From: Nematopogon swammerdamellus
Taxonomy: Eukaryota; Arthropoda; Insecta; Lepidoptera; Adelidae
Length of the DNA: 64,000 nt
Assembly (NCBI GenBank): GCA_946902875.1
Contig: OX336349.1
Location: 17,011,891-17,075,890 of the forward strand
Direction: 5' to 3'
Part shown: positions 44,936-56,384 of the stretch, piece after piece
Numbering within the stretch: position 1 is the first letter of the stretch
Layout: each line of letters opens with the position of its first letter
Made by a program: the position numbers and the translations under genes
Notes under the pieces: generated by a model
Told to the model about the DNA's origin: nothing
Databases searched by the model: none
Seen by the model: the letters and a program-made list of their open reading frames with translations, nothing else

Positions 44936-45295
44936 GTCTGACTCGCGCTTGGTCGGTTTTTTCTAAAACGCGAACTACGACATGTTGATAGCACGGTTTT
45001 CATAAACCGGTTCTCGCACCAGGCAAGTGCGAGTCGGACTCGCGCACCGAGGTTTGCATACCACAAAAAAAAACATTAAAATTTTTTTTTTTTGTATGGG
45101 AACCCGCCTTAATTTTTTACTTTTTCTATTTTTTTATTATTTGTTGTTTTATCCGCCATAATAACACATATTCTGTGAAAATTTCAACCGGCTACCTGTT
45201 ACGGTTCCAATGATACAGCAGTAGGACAGACAGACAGACAGACGGCGTAGGCTTAGTTATAGGCTTCCGTACGGTATAGGGAAACCTTAAAAAGC
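44936..45295 (+). repeat. Interspersed repeat with GTGCGAGTCGGACTCGC words
   Basis: GAGTCTGACTCGCGCTTGGT near 44935, then CAAGTGCGAGTCGGACTCGC near 45023, the CATAATAACACATATTCTGT block and GGCTTCCGTACGGTATAGG. Related to 15351-15803 and 35830-35985. It ends about 40 bases before exon 7. Confidence 0.6.
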
Positions 45296-45334
45296 ATATC
45301 TGTAACGTTGTCTGTGTGGGTGTGGTGTTGGCAG

Positions 45335-45437
45335 AGGTGGCGCGGACGCGGCTGCGCGAGGAGGGCGACAAGTACCGCAGCTTCTGGCAGAGCCTGCACA
45401 CGGTGTGGCAGGAGGAGGGCCACCGCGGCGTCTACAG
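45335..45437 (+). CDS. Rim2: Mitochondrial pyrimidine nucleotide carrier, exon 7
   Basis: Acceptor GTTGGCAG, donor GTCAGT. It encodes [20 protein letters not shown] followed by [13 protein letters not shown]. It completes the third PX[DE]XX[KR] signature (P291-H-E293-V-A-R296) and the third matrix helix. Highly conserved with animal relatives ([19 protein letters not shown] in human). Phases are 1 in and 2 out. Confidence 0.97.
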
Positions 45438-45569
45438 GTCAGTCGATCAGTCAGCGTGTGAGCGTTACCGTTGGACATATGCCTGTCAAATTTTCTTCCA
45501 GTTCTCCGGTCTTCAGCGACCAGCAGCATATACGTTCACTCGAAACTACCCAGCCAGGTGACGAGGAAG

Positions 45570-45960
45570 GAAGGTGTAGAACTAAGCTTGCGATGGCGTC
45601 ACCGAACATATCCGGACCCATCAGCAGTAGAGGAGGGTGTTAATCGAGGTCGGGACTAGCGAGTGGCCACTCTAAATTTCCCGCGCATGCTTCACGTTTC
45701 GGCTCGCATCAAGCCCTCGTCAGCTAGTCTGCGTTGACTAGGACACGGGGAAACACCAGTCCCGCTCTCGACCTCCCTCTCTCTACCTATCCATATTCTG
45801 TAGGATGCTTCCAGTGACGTTTTCGAAGCTCTCTCCATGCATGAACTTAGCGTCGATCTTGGAAGCCCTAGATTTTTGAAGAGACTGTAGAGCGACTTCG
45901 CTGGTAGTCCTCTCGCTCCGACTTACACAGCGAGTCAATGACTTCTCCGAACACATTGTA
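45570..45960 (-). pseudogene. LINE 3' fragment, copy 3 of 3
   Basis: It matches copy 2 from GAAGGTGTAGAACTAAGCTT to the coding remnant (CTCTCGCTCCGACTTACACA). It begins about 130 bases after the donor of carrier exon 7, in antisense orientation, as copy 2 does after exon 5. Confidence 0.78.
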
Positions 45961-46615
45961 AGTAGGAGAAACTCAATCGAGCATGATACAAGCGAGTGGC
46001 CAATATTGCTCTCATACAGAGCGCAAGACGTTTCGGCAAACGCCAAGCGCTCCTCAGCAATAATTTTTTTCTTTATAATAAATCTATTAGGTGTTTGTAC
46101 ACACTCGGCCAAGTAGTAGTGTATTACAAAATTTTGAAATAATTTTATGATGTGGTATTGTGCATCAAGCAAAAAATAGCCTTCATCCAATACAGAAGTT
46201 GACAAAAAAGTTTCAATAATACTGTGGTTTGAAGCGAACAGGAAACTTACACTACAATATCTTAGTTGCTACTTAAAACGAAACTTAAAATAATGTTTGA
46301 CTAGAACGTGAAGCAGAACCAGCCACGTGCTCGACCTCCCTGTCTCTACCGATCCAAATTCTGAGGTTTCCAGTGCGGCCCGCGAAGCTCATTCCATGTA
46401 AAAGCTTATTGCCTGTCGACTGTACCATTAGTCCTTCGAAACAGCCACCCATTTGGTTTACGCACAAGAAGCCATGTTAAAAGACAGCAGGCTAGCCACC
46501 TGTCACCTTGGCACGGTCCTTCCGCAGAGTCATGCAGCAGGTAAATTATTCTTGTACCGTGGTGTACCGAAGGTCATCTTTTCATTGTTCCATTTAAGCT
46601 GAGAACTTTTTACAA
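45961..46615. other. Carrier intron 7, first part
   Basis: A fragment near 46383-46468 (TGTCGACTGTACCATTAGTC, then CAGCCACCCATTTGGTTTAC) is a weak match to the tail of the 3629-4630 LINE. The rest is unassigned. Confidence 0.4.
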
Positions 46616-46620
46616 TGACA

Positions 46621-47376
46621 GTATGGTAGAACCCCGATTATCCTGACGTCCAGTTATCCAGACTCGTATTTTATAACCCTAAGCATTCTAGGTTGTCGAT
46701 ACGTTTTAGTTGCTACGCACCCAAACTGTCACGAGAGGACGCCGGATGCAGGGGGGAGGGCACGCGCGACCCAATTATATGTATGTTTACTACAATAAAT
46801 ACAAAGTATGTATCGCAATGCTCTCATTCTTCAATAAACCTATTGTATATTGTATAATTTCATCCATAGGTAGGTAACCTACGCTTGGACATGTCGAAAA
46901 TTCCGCCAGCTCTAATTTAATGCGAAGGAGGACTGGCAAACAAACTTTGCAAGTCACAATGTTTTGTTGGTGCCTTTTAAGTATTATATTATAGTAACTT
47001 ACAAATAATTAACCCATACTACCACACCAGTGACTATCCCTGGTCCCAATTAGTCCAGATAATCATGGGGTTCTACCAGGCCTCACTCACTCTATGTATT
47101 TGAGCGCGCTAACTACCTACCGCCCGACGGGCCGCCGGCGGTCTATTTCAGTGGAAATTCGTCAGCCGCGCGAAGTATACATAGACGCTCGCCCACGCTA
47201 CTGCGCGCAGCTGCAAAGCAATAACCACTTTACACTCGATCTTTAAGGTACATTTTCGCACGCAGCGATTGGCGACGTGAAACAGTAGGCTATTAAAGCC
47301 CGAAGGTAGGAACATTTTCTATGGAGTGATTTATCTGTTACGAAGTAACTATTAAGTAATCTGTGGTTCTACTGTA
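46621..47376. mobile_element. pogo/Tigger-like element, split near its right end
   Basis: The left end has GGTAGAACCCCGATTATCCT. The right end reads CAGATAATCATGGGGTTCTA, then continues CTG/TA after the nested element 47077-47364 is taken out. The inverted repeat (CAGTAGAACCCC-type) and a TA at the right edge suggest a Tc1/mariner-pogo relative. No transposase seen. Confidence 0.6.
47077..47364 (+). mobile_element. Internally deleted derivative of the THAP-bearing element
   Basis: Its first ~115 bases match 15001-15140 and its last ~165 match 16674-16842, joined directly, so the central 1.5 kb with the THAP exon is absent. GGTTCTAC stands at 47069-47076 and again at 47365-47372 (7 bp if the first G belongs to the element). 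The insertion interrupts the right end of the pogo-like element. Confidence 0.85.
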
Positions 47377-47454
47377 TTCGAGTTTAAGTTGGCGTCATTT
47401 GCTCCTAGTAAACTTTTCTTGTTTACAATGCGCACGCTGCGACACTGTCCTACA

Positions 47455-49710
47455 CTGTCGCTTTGCGTAAACATATTCGCGAGATTGTGTACACAATAAT
47501 GTATAGCATCGCAAACAACTGTAGCAAGGTGATGGAATATCGATGATACGAGAACACGCGTTAACAAAGTGGCGGTGATTGTTTGATCGGTGATAGACTG
47601 GTTTCTAGAATGAGTAATTTTGAGAATTTTTTACTTAATTTTTTCTTGTATCTAAGATTAGTATTCAGGAGAGATTAATAGACATTTTGTTTAGCTTTCG
47701 AAATAGATTGAAGACGTCATTTTATCGAGAACTGGAAGGGACGAAGCACGCAGTCGAGCGTGAATCACACCATGGGTGTGGAGAGAGATGTCAGTTTATA
47801 AATTGGTATGATCAAAATCAAATCAAATAAAAAAATGTTTACTGCACATAAAATTTTCTGCCAGTTTCTCTTGTTAACGAGTCTATACCAGGGTCGGTGC
47901 AATAAAACATAGTCATGATAAACAAGTATAAAAAAATAAAATGAAATAATACAATTATGTACCTATATACATGTATAAAGATGCAAAACAAAATAAAAAA
48001 GTTTTGTAGCAAACTCAGAAACTAGGGATGCGGAAGGATAGGAGGTTTAGAATTTGAGGAGATAGTCTTTAATCAGTACTCTGAATGTGTGGATCATTGA
48101 AGTCTTCTTAAATAAGAATACATACAGATTGAATTGAGAATACATACAGATTTTATTGAGAAACGCCCTTCCTTTAGAAATTGGTTAAAAAACACACAAT
48201 AAAATTGTAATGTATTGTCGCTTTGCGTAAACATATTCGCGAAATTGTGTACACAATAATGTATAGCATCGCAAACAACTGTAGCAAGGTGATGGAATAT
48301 CGATTATACGAGAACACGCGTTAACAAAGTGGCGGTGATTGTTTGATCGGTGATAGACTGGTTTCTAGAATGAGTAATTTTGAGAATTTTTTACTTAATT
48401 TTTTCTTGTATCTAAGATTAGTATTCAGGAGAGATTAATAGACATTTTGTTTAGCTTTCGAAATAGATTGAAGACGTCATTTTATCGAGAACTGGAAGGG
48501 ACGAAGCACGCAGTCGAGCGTGAATCACACCATGGGTGTGGAGAGAGATGTCAGTTTATAAATTGGTATGATCAAAATCAAATCAAATAAAAAAATGTTT
48601 ACTGCACATAAAATTTTCTGCCAGTTTCTCTTGTTAACGAGTCTATACCAGGGTCGGTGCAATAAAACATAGTCATGATAAACAAGTATAAAAAAATAAA
48701 ATGAAATAATACAATTATGTACCTATATACATGTATAAAGATGCAAAACAAAATAAAAAAGTTTTGTAGCAAACTCAGAAACTAGGGATGCGGAAGGATA
48801 GGAGGTTTAGAATTTGAGGAGATAGTCTTTAATCAGTACTCTGAATGTGTGGATCATTGAAGTCTTCTTAAATAAGAATACATACAGATTGAATTGAGAA
48901 TACATACAGATTTTATTGAGAAACGCCCTTCCTTTAGAAATTGGTTAAAAAACACACAATAAAATTGTAATGTATTGTCGCTTTGCGTAAACATATTCGC
49001 GAAATTGTGTACACAATAATGTATAGCATCGCAAACAACTGTAGCAAGGTGATGGAATATCGATTATACGAGAACACGCGTTAACAAAGTGGCGGTGATT
49101 GTTTGATCGGTGATAGACTGGTTTCTAGAATGAGTAATTTTGAGAATTTTTTACTTAATTTTTTCTTGTATCTAAGATTAGTATTCAGGAGAGATTAATA
49201 GACATTTTGTTTAGCTTTCGAAATAGATTGAAGACGTCATTTTATCAAGAACTGGAAGGGACGAAGCACGCAGTCGAGCGTGAATCACACCATGGGTGTG
49301 GAGAGAGATGTCAGTTTATAAATTGGTATGATCAAAATCAAATCAAATAAAAAAATGTTTACTGCACATAAAATTTTCTGCCAGTTTCTCTTGTTAACGA
49401 GTCTATACCAGGGTCGGTGCAATAAAACATAGTCATGATAAACAAATATAAAAAAATAAAATGAAATAATACAATTATGTATATACATGTATAAAGATGC
49501 AAAACAAAATAAAAAAGTTTTGTAGCGAACTCAGAAACTAGGGATGCGGAAGGATAGGATGTTTAGAATTTGAGGAGATAGTCTTTAATCAGTACTCTGA
49601 ATGTGTGGATCATTGAAGTCTTCTTAAATAAGAATACATACAGATTTTATTGAGAAACGCCCTTCCTTTAGAAATTGGTTAAAAAACACACAATAAAATT
49701 GTAATGTATG
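47455..49710. repeat. Tandem triplication of a 760-bp unit
   Basis: The anchor GTAGCAAGGTGATGGAATAT occurs at 47521, 48281 and 49041, exactly 760 bp apart. Units 1 and 2 differ by only a few bases. Unit 3 has a 4-bp deletion (TATGTATATACATG) and lacks one of two ~22-bp inner direct repeats (GAATACATACAGATT). The array ends within 20 bases of the acceptor of exon 8. No coding capacity. Confidence 0.95.
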
Positions 49711-49729
49711 TGATGTGTTCTTTTCGCAG

Positions 49730-49850
49730 AGGACTAGCGACGCAGCTGGTGCGCCAAATCCCAAACACAGCGATCATGATGGCGACGTACGAGGCGGTGG
49801 TCTACCTTCTCACCACACACTTCAACAGCTCATTCTACGAGAACACCTAG
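49730..49850 (+). CDS. Rim2: Mitochondrial pyrimidine nucleotide carrier, exon 8 with stop
   Basis: Acceptor TCTTTTCGCAG. It encodes [33 protein letters not shown] and SFYENT, followed by TAG. It is the last transmembrane helix and C-terminus; [16 protein letters not shown] is nearly invariant in the subfamily. Phase 2 in. The total protein is 366 residues. Confidence 0.97.
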
Positions 49851-51545
49851 CGCCTGTCCCTCGCCACCGCCGTCCCGCCAGAGTGACCGCGGTGGCCGTC
49901 CCACTCCCGGAACTACGGCCCCACTCCGAGAGCTACGTCCCGATGCGAGAGCGTGCGACACTTCCACACGGCCCGCCTCGAGTGCTTATTACGCTTTAAT
50001 TCTACTCGAGAGTGAAATACTTCATCAATCCTAATTGAGAGCGTCTTGACATTTGAATGACCCAACTCGAGAGTGAATTACGTTTCATCGACTACTTGAG
50101 AGGTTTCATCGACTACATGAGAGGTTTCATCGACTACTTGAGAGGTTTCATCGACTACTTAGGAGGTTTCATCGACTCCTTGAGAGGGTCCAACTCTTCG
50201 TCGGCAATGCTCGTCTTGTCATTCTGTCTATCATTGTGCGTGCGATACTTCAATGGGCCCAACTTGGAAGTGTGCCACTTATGCTAGAGCGTGGAATGCT
50301 CATACGACCCACCTCAAGAGCAAGCCCTTGTGCTCATCGGCCCACCTTGATTGTGTTCAACAGTCTAACTCTAACTCTCGAAAGGAAAGGGTGCTACTTA
50401 CCTTGTACGAGAGCGTGCTCCACTCCTACGGTCCGACTCGAGAGTGAGCGTATTGCACTTCTACGGTCCATCCCTACGGCCTATCTCGAGAGTGTGTGGT
50501 GATAATTCGATGGCCCAACTCGAGAGTGTATGACCCTTTGTACACATTGGCCTACCACAAGAATACACAATACTTCAATGACCCACGTGCTCAGTGGTTT
50601 TTTTTTCGATTACATGTTTGAACTCAGTGTGAACACGGCACTTATCTAAATAAATATACCATAAGTTGTTCTGATACAAATGTTGGAAAAATATGTGAAC
50701 ATAATTGTCCAGTATCCTAGTTTTATTGTGTTACGTTCGTGCAGTAGAAATATTGGAGCATCTATTGTGCCAGATTTGTGTATCAGTGATATATTTTGCG
50801 CTGCACAAAAACATAGTCAGTTGTCTGTTTGTCGGACTTGCGGAGTCTAGTTTTAGGTCTTTTGTGTATTCTTTTAAGATACAATTTTAGAGAACGCCAC
50901 TACTGTTTGCTAATAGTGTCACAGCTACAGACACAAATGTTTTGACAAAATTGGCGCCCACAAGAAGGCCCTTAATTTGCTATAAATTTCACTTTATATA
51001 TAAAAATGCATAATAAATCGATGTAAATAACTGTTTAGGATCTTGAAAATCATGAGTTATGTGAAAGTGTTTGTGTGAAGAAGAAAATTTTAATGATGCA
51101 AAATGTTAAAAATATGTGTTATGTTTGATATTGTTATATTTTACATTACAATTTGTCTCAGTGCCCAAATTAATCCGATTAAAAGGTTTTGGGTTTAATT
51201 TTACCATTTAAAATGTATAGCTGTTCTAAAACATGTTCCACATTCTTCTCGCTCAATGAATTGCACGCATTGTAACAAAGAGCTTTTCTGGTCTTAGTTT
51301 AGGTTAAGATTTTCATAAACATGTTCAAACTTTTAAAATGTTCGTAATCTATCCACATTCCTGCATTGTTTAATTTTGAGCAAACATTTATAAAAAGATT
51401 TAGATATTTAATAAGAAAAACTTTATAAATAAATTAACTATGGGCATCGGGTGAGAGAGCGTTCTCGGACATAATATGAACAGGAACTAGTCACATTATG
51501 TAGTCTAAATAGTGACGTTGAAGCTTATAATAAATAAAAATTAAT
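49851..51545 (+). other. 3' UTR and downstream region of the carrier gene
   Basis: After the stop come several AATAAA words (near 50650, 51012 and 51530-51545) that could serve as poly-A signals; which is used cannot be told. The first 700 bases are made of a degenerate repeat with CCAACTCGAGAGTG. The part after 50600 is plain AT-rich sequence. Confidence 0.5.
49985..50570 (+). repeat. Decayed minisatellite (CCAACTCGAGAGTG) with a nested 21-bp array
   Basis: Words such as CCCAACTCGAGAGTG, TCCGACTCGAGAGTGAGCG and CTATCTCGAGAGTGTGTGG recur about every 30-50 bases from 49999 to 50530. Within it, GGTTTCATCGACTACTTGAG then A repeats about five times at 50083-50190. It lies in the carrier 3' UTR. 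Confidence 0.8.
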
Positions 51546-52839
51546 AAACTGTTAGTCTAAATGTGGCCATACTTGTTTTTTTGCTGACGAAACGATGTTT
51601 GTGTGATGTGTAACTGAATATTTCACATAACACCAACATGTCATCGGGGCTGTGGTTCCTAAGTATAGCCTAGGATGAAACCGTTTCCGTCGTTGATTCC
51701 ATGAATTGATTCAGTGATCTTCGTTTAGAGGACTAGAGTTATCTGTAAAGGACTAACCGCACTCGGCGTACCTACGGTGCAGCGGAACGGCGCGTCACGA
51801 TGCGTCAAAATATTATATGTATGAAAGGGTGTGAAGTAGACCGCGCTAAGCGGCAGAGCTGTGCGACGGAGCAAACAATTCATACGGTCAATCACTGCAG
51901 CGCCGATCCGATGCCGTGCACTTCTGCCGCAGTGCGATGACACATTAAATCGAAAATGTTACATCGGAACTTCTTTTATTCCACACTCTGTAGAAATATC
52001 TATTCAATACACAGATGTATTAACTGATGCAAATGATTTGCACATTTCAACCTCCCAGATAATCACAATCACGGGATTGGGACTGGCGATTTCGAGATTA
52101 CAAAATATGTCCACGGCGATGTAAGCTTCTTCCGGGGTTGCCGGTTCAAATCCCACGTGATCCGCAGTACACTAGATGTTTCTATACAGTGAGGCGGAGA
52201 ATGGAAAAGGAAAAATGGTCGGTAATTAATGTTGTTAATAGCTTTGTAAATATTTGAAAATATTGCGAAAATATACGTACGTAGCAATAAAACCTATGCA
52301 AAGTCATCGGATGCCTTAATATCGCTTGAAAATATTTGATACAATTTACCACTTAAATAAACTAAGTCGATGTTTTTTAACCAGATGCTTTCCAGTGATA
52401 TCTTATTGGGACATGGTTTGGCTGATTTTAAAGTTTCCTCGCAGATATCAGAGACGCGGTGGCTAGATGGATCGAAAATCTGCCGTGTGGTTGCATTATG
52501 GACAGTTGTACACATATGGCAGAGGATGTAGGCATGTTTGCGCTGTCGACATGCAATCGTATTGCTGTAAGTTGATTGTTAGAAATGTTTGCGACACCGT
52601 GTTCACGTACAGAGCGCTCCCGACGGGCCATTTAGCCTTCTCTGATCTGTGATTCCTTGTTTTTGTCTCTGTATGAATAACATAGGGGTAATAATGTAAA
52701 TTCAGCCAAATTATGTCTTGTTAGATTGTGCCAACTGCATTGTTTGTTTGAAATATTAATAGAATTGATTGAAAAACTATAGAAGGATGTATGCCGCCAT
52801 TATGTGAAGATAATTTAGATTAGGTTAGGCAAGATACTG
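51546..52839. other. Intergenic, no recognised feature
   Basis: Between the carrier gene and GET1. Open frames on both strands are short and unrecognised. Confidence 0.3.
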
Positions 52840-53000
52840 TACCCTAATCACGATTTAACCTACTACGCTACGCCGTGTCCTCCACATCATTTTGTATGGA
52901 GAAATGGAGCAGCGCCTCTAGTGATAGATTTGCGAACTCCATACAAAATGATGCGGAGAACACGGCGTAGCGTAGTAGGTTAAATCTCGTGATTAGGGTA
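52840..53000. mobile_element. Near-perfect palindromic MITE, TA-flanked
   Basis: CCCTAATCACGATTTAACCT, then ACTACGCTACGCCGTGTCCT and CATCATTTTGTATGGAG, is mirrored on the right with few mismatches. The loop is about 35 bases. TA stands at both outer edges, suggesting a mariner-type MITE. Confidence 0.88.
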
Positions 53001-53430
53001 CTGATATTGAGTGAGCGAAAAACTTTTATGACACGAATTTGCTTTTTGTTTACTAAGAATTTGAAAAATTTAGGATGTGTTTGAGAGATTGTGATCGACG
53101 GCCAATTCTTGTTATATCATTGGAAGGCATTATGGTATGTTTTGCTTTAAAATGTTCATGCTCGCACACTTAAGTAAGCTGTGATATAATGACAGTGTAT
53201 ATATTATACACGGCAAATCAGAAGGCACTGACAGTTCACACTTGATGTCTGCGCGGCTATTTTCTATTAGCAACAAATACATTGCTACTAGCAATTTCTC
53301 ATGATCTGTCTCACTCCTTCTAACATACTTCTCTCTCAATGTGTCTAGTGAGACAGAGCTGTGGCTACTTCAATAGCGATACTCGCTAATAGAGAATAGA
53401 CAGGCGGGTCTCACCTTAGGCGGTGCTTTA
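53001..53430. other. Intergenic spacer
   Basis: Nothing recognised. Confidence 0.3.
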
Positions 53431-54240
53431 GGGACCGTTCACATACCACGTGAACACTTTTTGACCCCCCTTTCCCCTCTGTGGACAATCGTGAACATTT
53501 CCGTTACCCCTCCCCCCCCCCACCCCCCCTTTGTACACGTGGAAAATGCCGTTTTTTTCCTGTAACTATGTGACGCACTTTACAGTTAAAGGTTTAAAAT
53601 GCGACATTTTTGAAGAAAGGTGGACTGCAAGAAGAGGCAGGGAGCTGAATGGATGAGAAAGTAGTACTTGCAATTTTTTTCATTTAATTTAAAATGTTAA
53701 TAAAATTGAGGGGAAACATAACATAAAGGGCTAACAGCCTTTTAAGAAGAAGAAAATAAACAATGATATCATGGAGTGCTGTCATCTGCGGTCCAGTGAT
53801 TCTGTAGCCATTCCTGGAGGTTTTGAATTACTGGCAACCCTGGAGTGTCCTGATCATCATGGTCCTGATGAAGGTCCAAAGCGGAGTCGTCTACGTCATT
53901 CTCGGTTGACCCAGGTGACCTCTACGACACCGTGCCGTCCTCAATGGAACATAGCACTTCCTCACCGCGACATTTCAGCAACGCTTTTGGGCGAATCTTC
54001 GTAAGTTGCTTCGCAACTTCGATGCATCTGAGATTTGTGACACTGCACTCCCCTTCACCTCCGGCCAGGGCCGTGCGGGTGTGTGTACCTACTCAGGCGA
54101 GTGAGCGGCTATCAACAGCCCAGTTTGCGGCATTGAGTTTAAAAAAAATCAATGTGGACTGTCTCTTAACGCCCCGGTGGACAATCGTGGACACTTCCCT
54201 CCCCCCCCCTTTTTCTGTCCACTTATATGTGAATGGTCCC
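53431..54240. mobile_element. PIF/Harbinger-like element with TTA TSD
   Basis: The ends are GGGACCGTTCACAT and ATGTGAATGGTCCC, with TTA at 53428-53430 and 54241-54243. Subterminal GTGGACAATCGTGAACA and C-runs occur near both ends in inverted and direct orientation. The interior has open frames of up to about 100 codons that I cannot assign. A 3-bp TTA duplication is typical of PIF/Harbinger. Confidence 0.75.
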
Positions 54241-54243
54241 TTA

Positions 54244-55985
54244 TGAGTAAACTCAGAAAAAACGTCACATCACCGTCAAGCATTTCGACAGTCACTGCAA
54301 AAAAAATATTTGTATGTATGTAGCTGTTGTGCGTCAAGAGGGGAGAGGAAAGGAGGAAGGGGCCGCGGAGAGAGAGAGAATATATTTTTTTTTTAAATCA
54401 CACCAAAGAAGTATAACTTTAACGCACTTATATAAGTACACGCACAAGTTTTGTACAAACTGCAGTAATGTTCATACTGTGATTGAATGTTACTCGAAGG
54501 TAGTGCGAATAATGTGGTGACCAATACTCATCCATGCATGACGAATTCAATTGCCTTCAAAAATATTATATAATTGTTTTGATTTTAAGTATTGATTATT
54601 TATCCTACTTTGTTTTCCATACAAACAGATGATTAAATTATCTTTTTTGGCAGTAGTCTGACAGTTGACAGCTGAGTGTGACAAGGTTCTAGTGCCTTCT
54701 GATTTGCCGCTGATAATACTGGCGATGTGTATTTGCACAAGCGTTTTTATTGATATCTGCAGGTTTCATTTGGAACTTACTTTGAAATTGGGTGCCAAAT
54801 ATTGAGGGAACGATTTGCTCTGAGTAAATTGTAGGGTTACTCAGTATGTGTGGAGTGCAGGACTGGTCTAGGTAGCTTATGTCTTTGTGCATGTAGCATG
54901 CAATTTCTTGAAGAAAATCTAAGCACTTTTTCTTTTGAATAAATTGAGAAGTCTTCCGTTTCGGAATTCCGCTTTTTGTATGAAATCATGTATTTTGAAA
55001 AATTTACTGGGTTTTTGCTTAATAGGTATACTGAGTATAGCGAGTGAAATGTGGATAGAGGCAGTCGTTACGCTTCGTGAGAGTGGGATGGAGGATTGCG
55101 ACACATACTTGTGGCTCCGCGGCTCCCGATGTGAGGACGCGGGTAGGACTCGACCGGAGGAATAACGCTTGGTTGTTGAATTAATTCTAAGGAACAGAAT
55201 GGAATTTTATGTAAGTTATTGGACTGAGCATAGAATATTTTTAGTAATTTTGTTAAATAAATATAGTTCTGAATATTATTTGACTTTTTAATTTTTTTCT
55301 TCTTACATACATCCATAAAGTCACGCCTGGGGGGTAACATTGTTCGCGTCCGTGACACCTCAAGATCCTCCAGTGATACGTGCCTCCTGGGTGGTGTCAA
55401 ATGAACAAATGGTCTTGTGGCCTTCATAGAGGACATAGGCCGGCTGGGTGGCTGGCGATCAAGGGGTTTTGCACGAAGGTCCCCGACCAAGAGGGACTAG
55501 TTTGCAGGCTTAGAGCCAACCTCTACTGCTACTACAGCAACAACGTCACGACTGTTTCCCACTGGTGTAGGCAGAGATAACGCATGTGCCACGAATTGAC
55601 AATGTATTGAGAAAAATATAAGTTTGCATTATACGACATTAAAGTTAAAAAAACATTACCCTCCTTTTTGCTTTGCAGAGTCTGGTAAAGAGAATAATAT
55701 TTTTAAATAAGTTAAAATATGTTCTTTTAATTTATTGAAAAAAAAAAATTAATATCTACAAAAGATAAGATGAACTAAGTAATCCAGGCCAGTCTGGAGT
55801 GGTGTTCCTAAAGGATAAGACGGAGGTTACACGCTCAGTTTGGTATCAGTTCAGTCCATCAGTCTGGTTAAACTGACGCCAGACTGACCATTTAATCTAT
55901 TTACCGATGGACTGATGGATTTTTAAATATTTTGATAATTTTCGTCAGTCTAGCCACTACGACACTGCAATATATTATATATAAC
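54244..55985. other. Intergenic, no recognised gene
   Basis: Sequence at 55310-55600 has less AT and long frames on both strands (for example MVGDLRAKPLDRQPPSRPMS on minus). It could be a retroelement piece, but I do not recognise it. The rest is AT-rich. Confidence 0.3.
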
Positions 55986-56367
55986 CAGGGTTCGGAATAG
56001 GTAGAGTATAAATAAATACCTAATGTTGGCGAGAAGACAACATGAAGTGCTTAAAACCACCTCTTCCGGGAATTCTGGGACTTGATAAATATATCCCGAT
56101 AATGATATATGTAGTTAGGGACTTTTGACACTTGCAACATGCTGTAATGTATGAATACCTTATTCAAAAACCCAACAATTATTTTGAAAATAATTATTGG
56201 TGAGATTTTTATTTGAAAATAATTTTATCATTACCAGGAAATATTTTTCTAATTCCGGAATTTCTGGGAGTTTTTTAGAATTCCCAAAAGAGGTGGTGTT
56301 AACCACTCCATGTTGTGTCTTCTCTCAAATACCTAATGTATTTATACTCTACCTATTCCAATCCCTG
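55986..56367. mobile_element. hAT-type MITE with exact 8-bp TSD TATATAAC
   Basis: Long imperfect inverted ends begin CAGGGTTCGGAATAGGTAGA and finish TCTACCTATTCCAATCCCTG when read on the plus strand. They pair over about 80 bases. TATATAAC occurs at 55978-55985 and again at 56368-56375. No coding capacity. Confidence 0.92.
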
Positions 56368-56384
56368 TATATAACTTGTCTTCA

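Noticed and set aside
45471..45659. Plus-strand frame continuing from carrier exon 7
   Set aside because: It runs past the GTCAGT donor into the intron and the antisense LINE; the family alignment ends at the donor.
50057..50287. Frame with repeated FIDYLRG units
   Set aside because: It is the translation of the 21-bp tandem array in the carrier 3' UTR, downstream of the stop codon.
55068..55490. 140-codon minus-strand frame
   Set aside because: Possibly a retroelement remnant, but I cannot match it to a family and it has no intact flanking structure.
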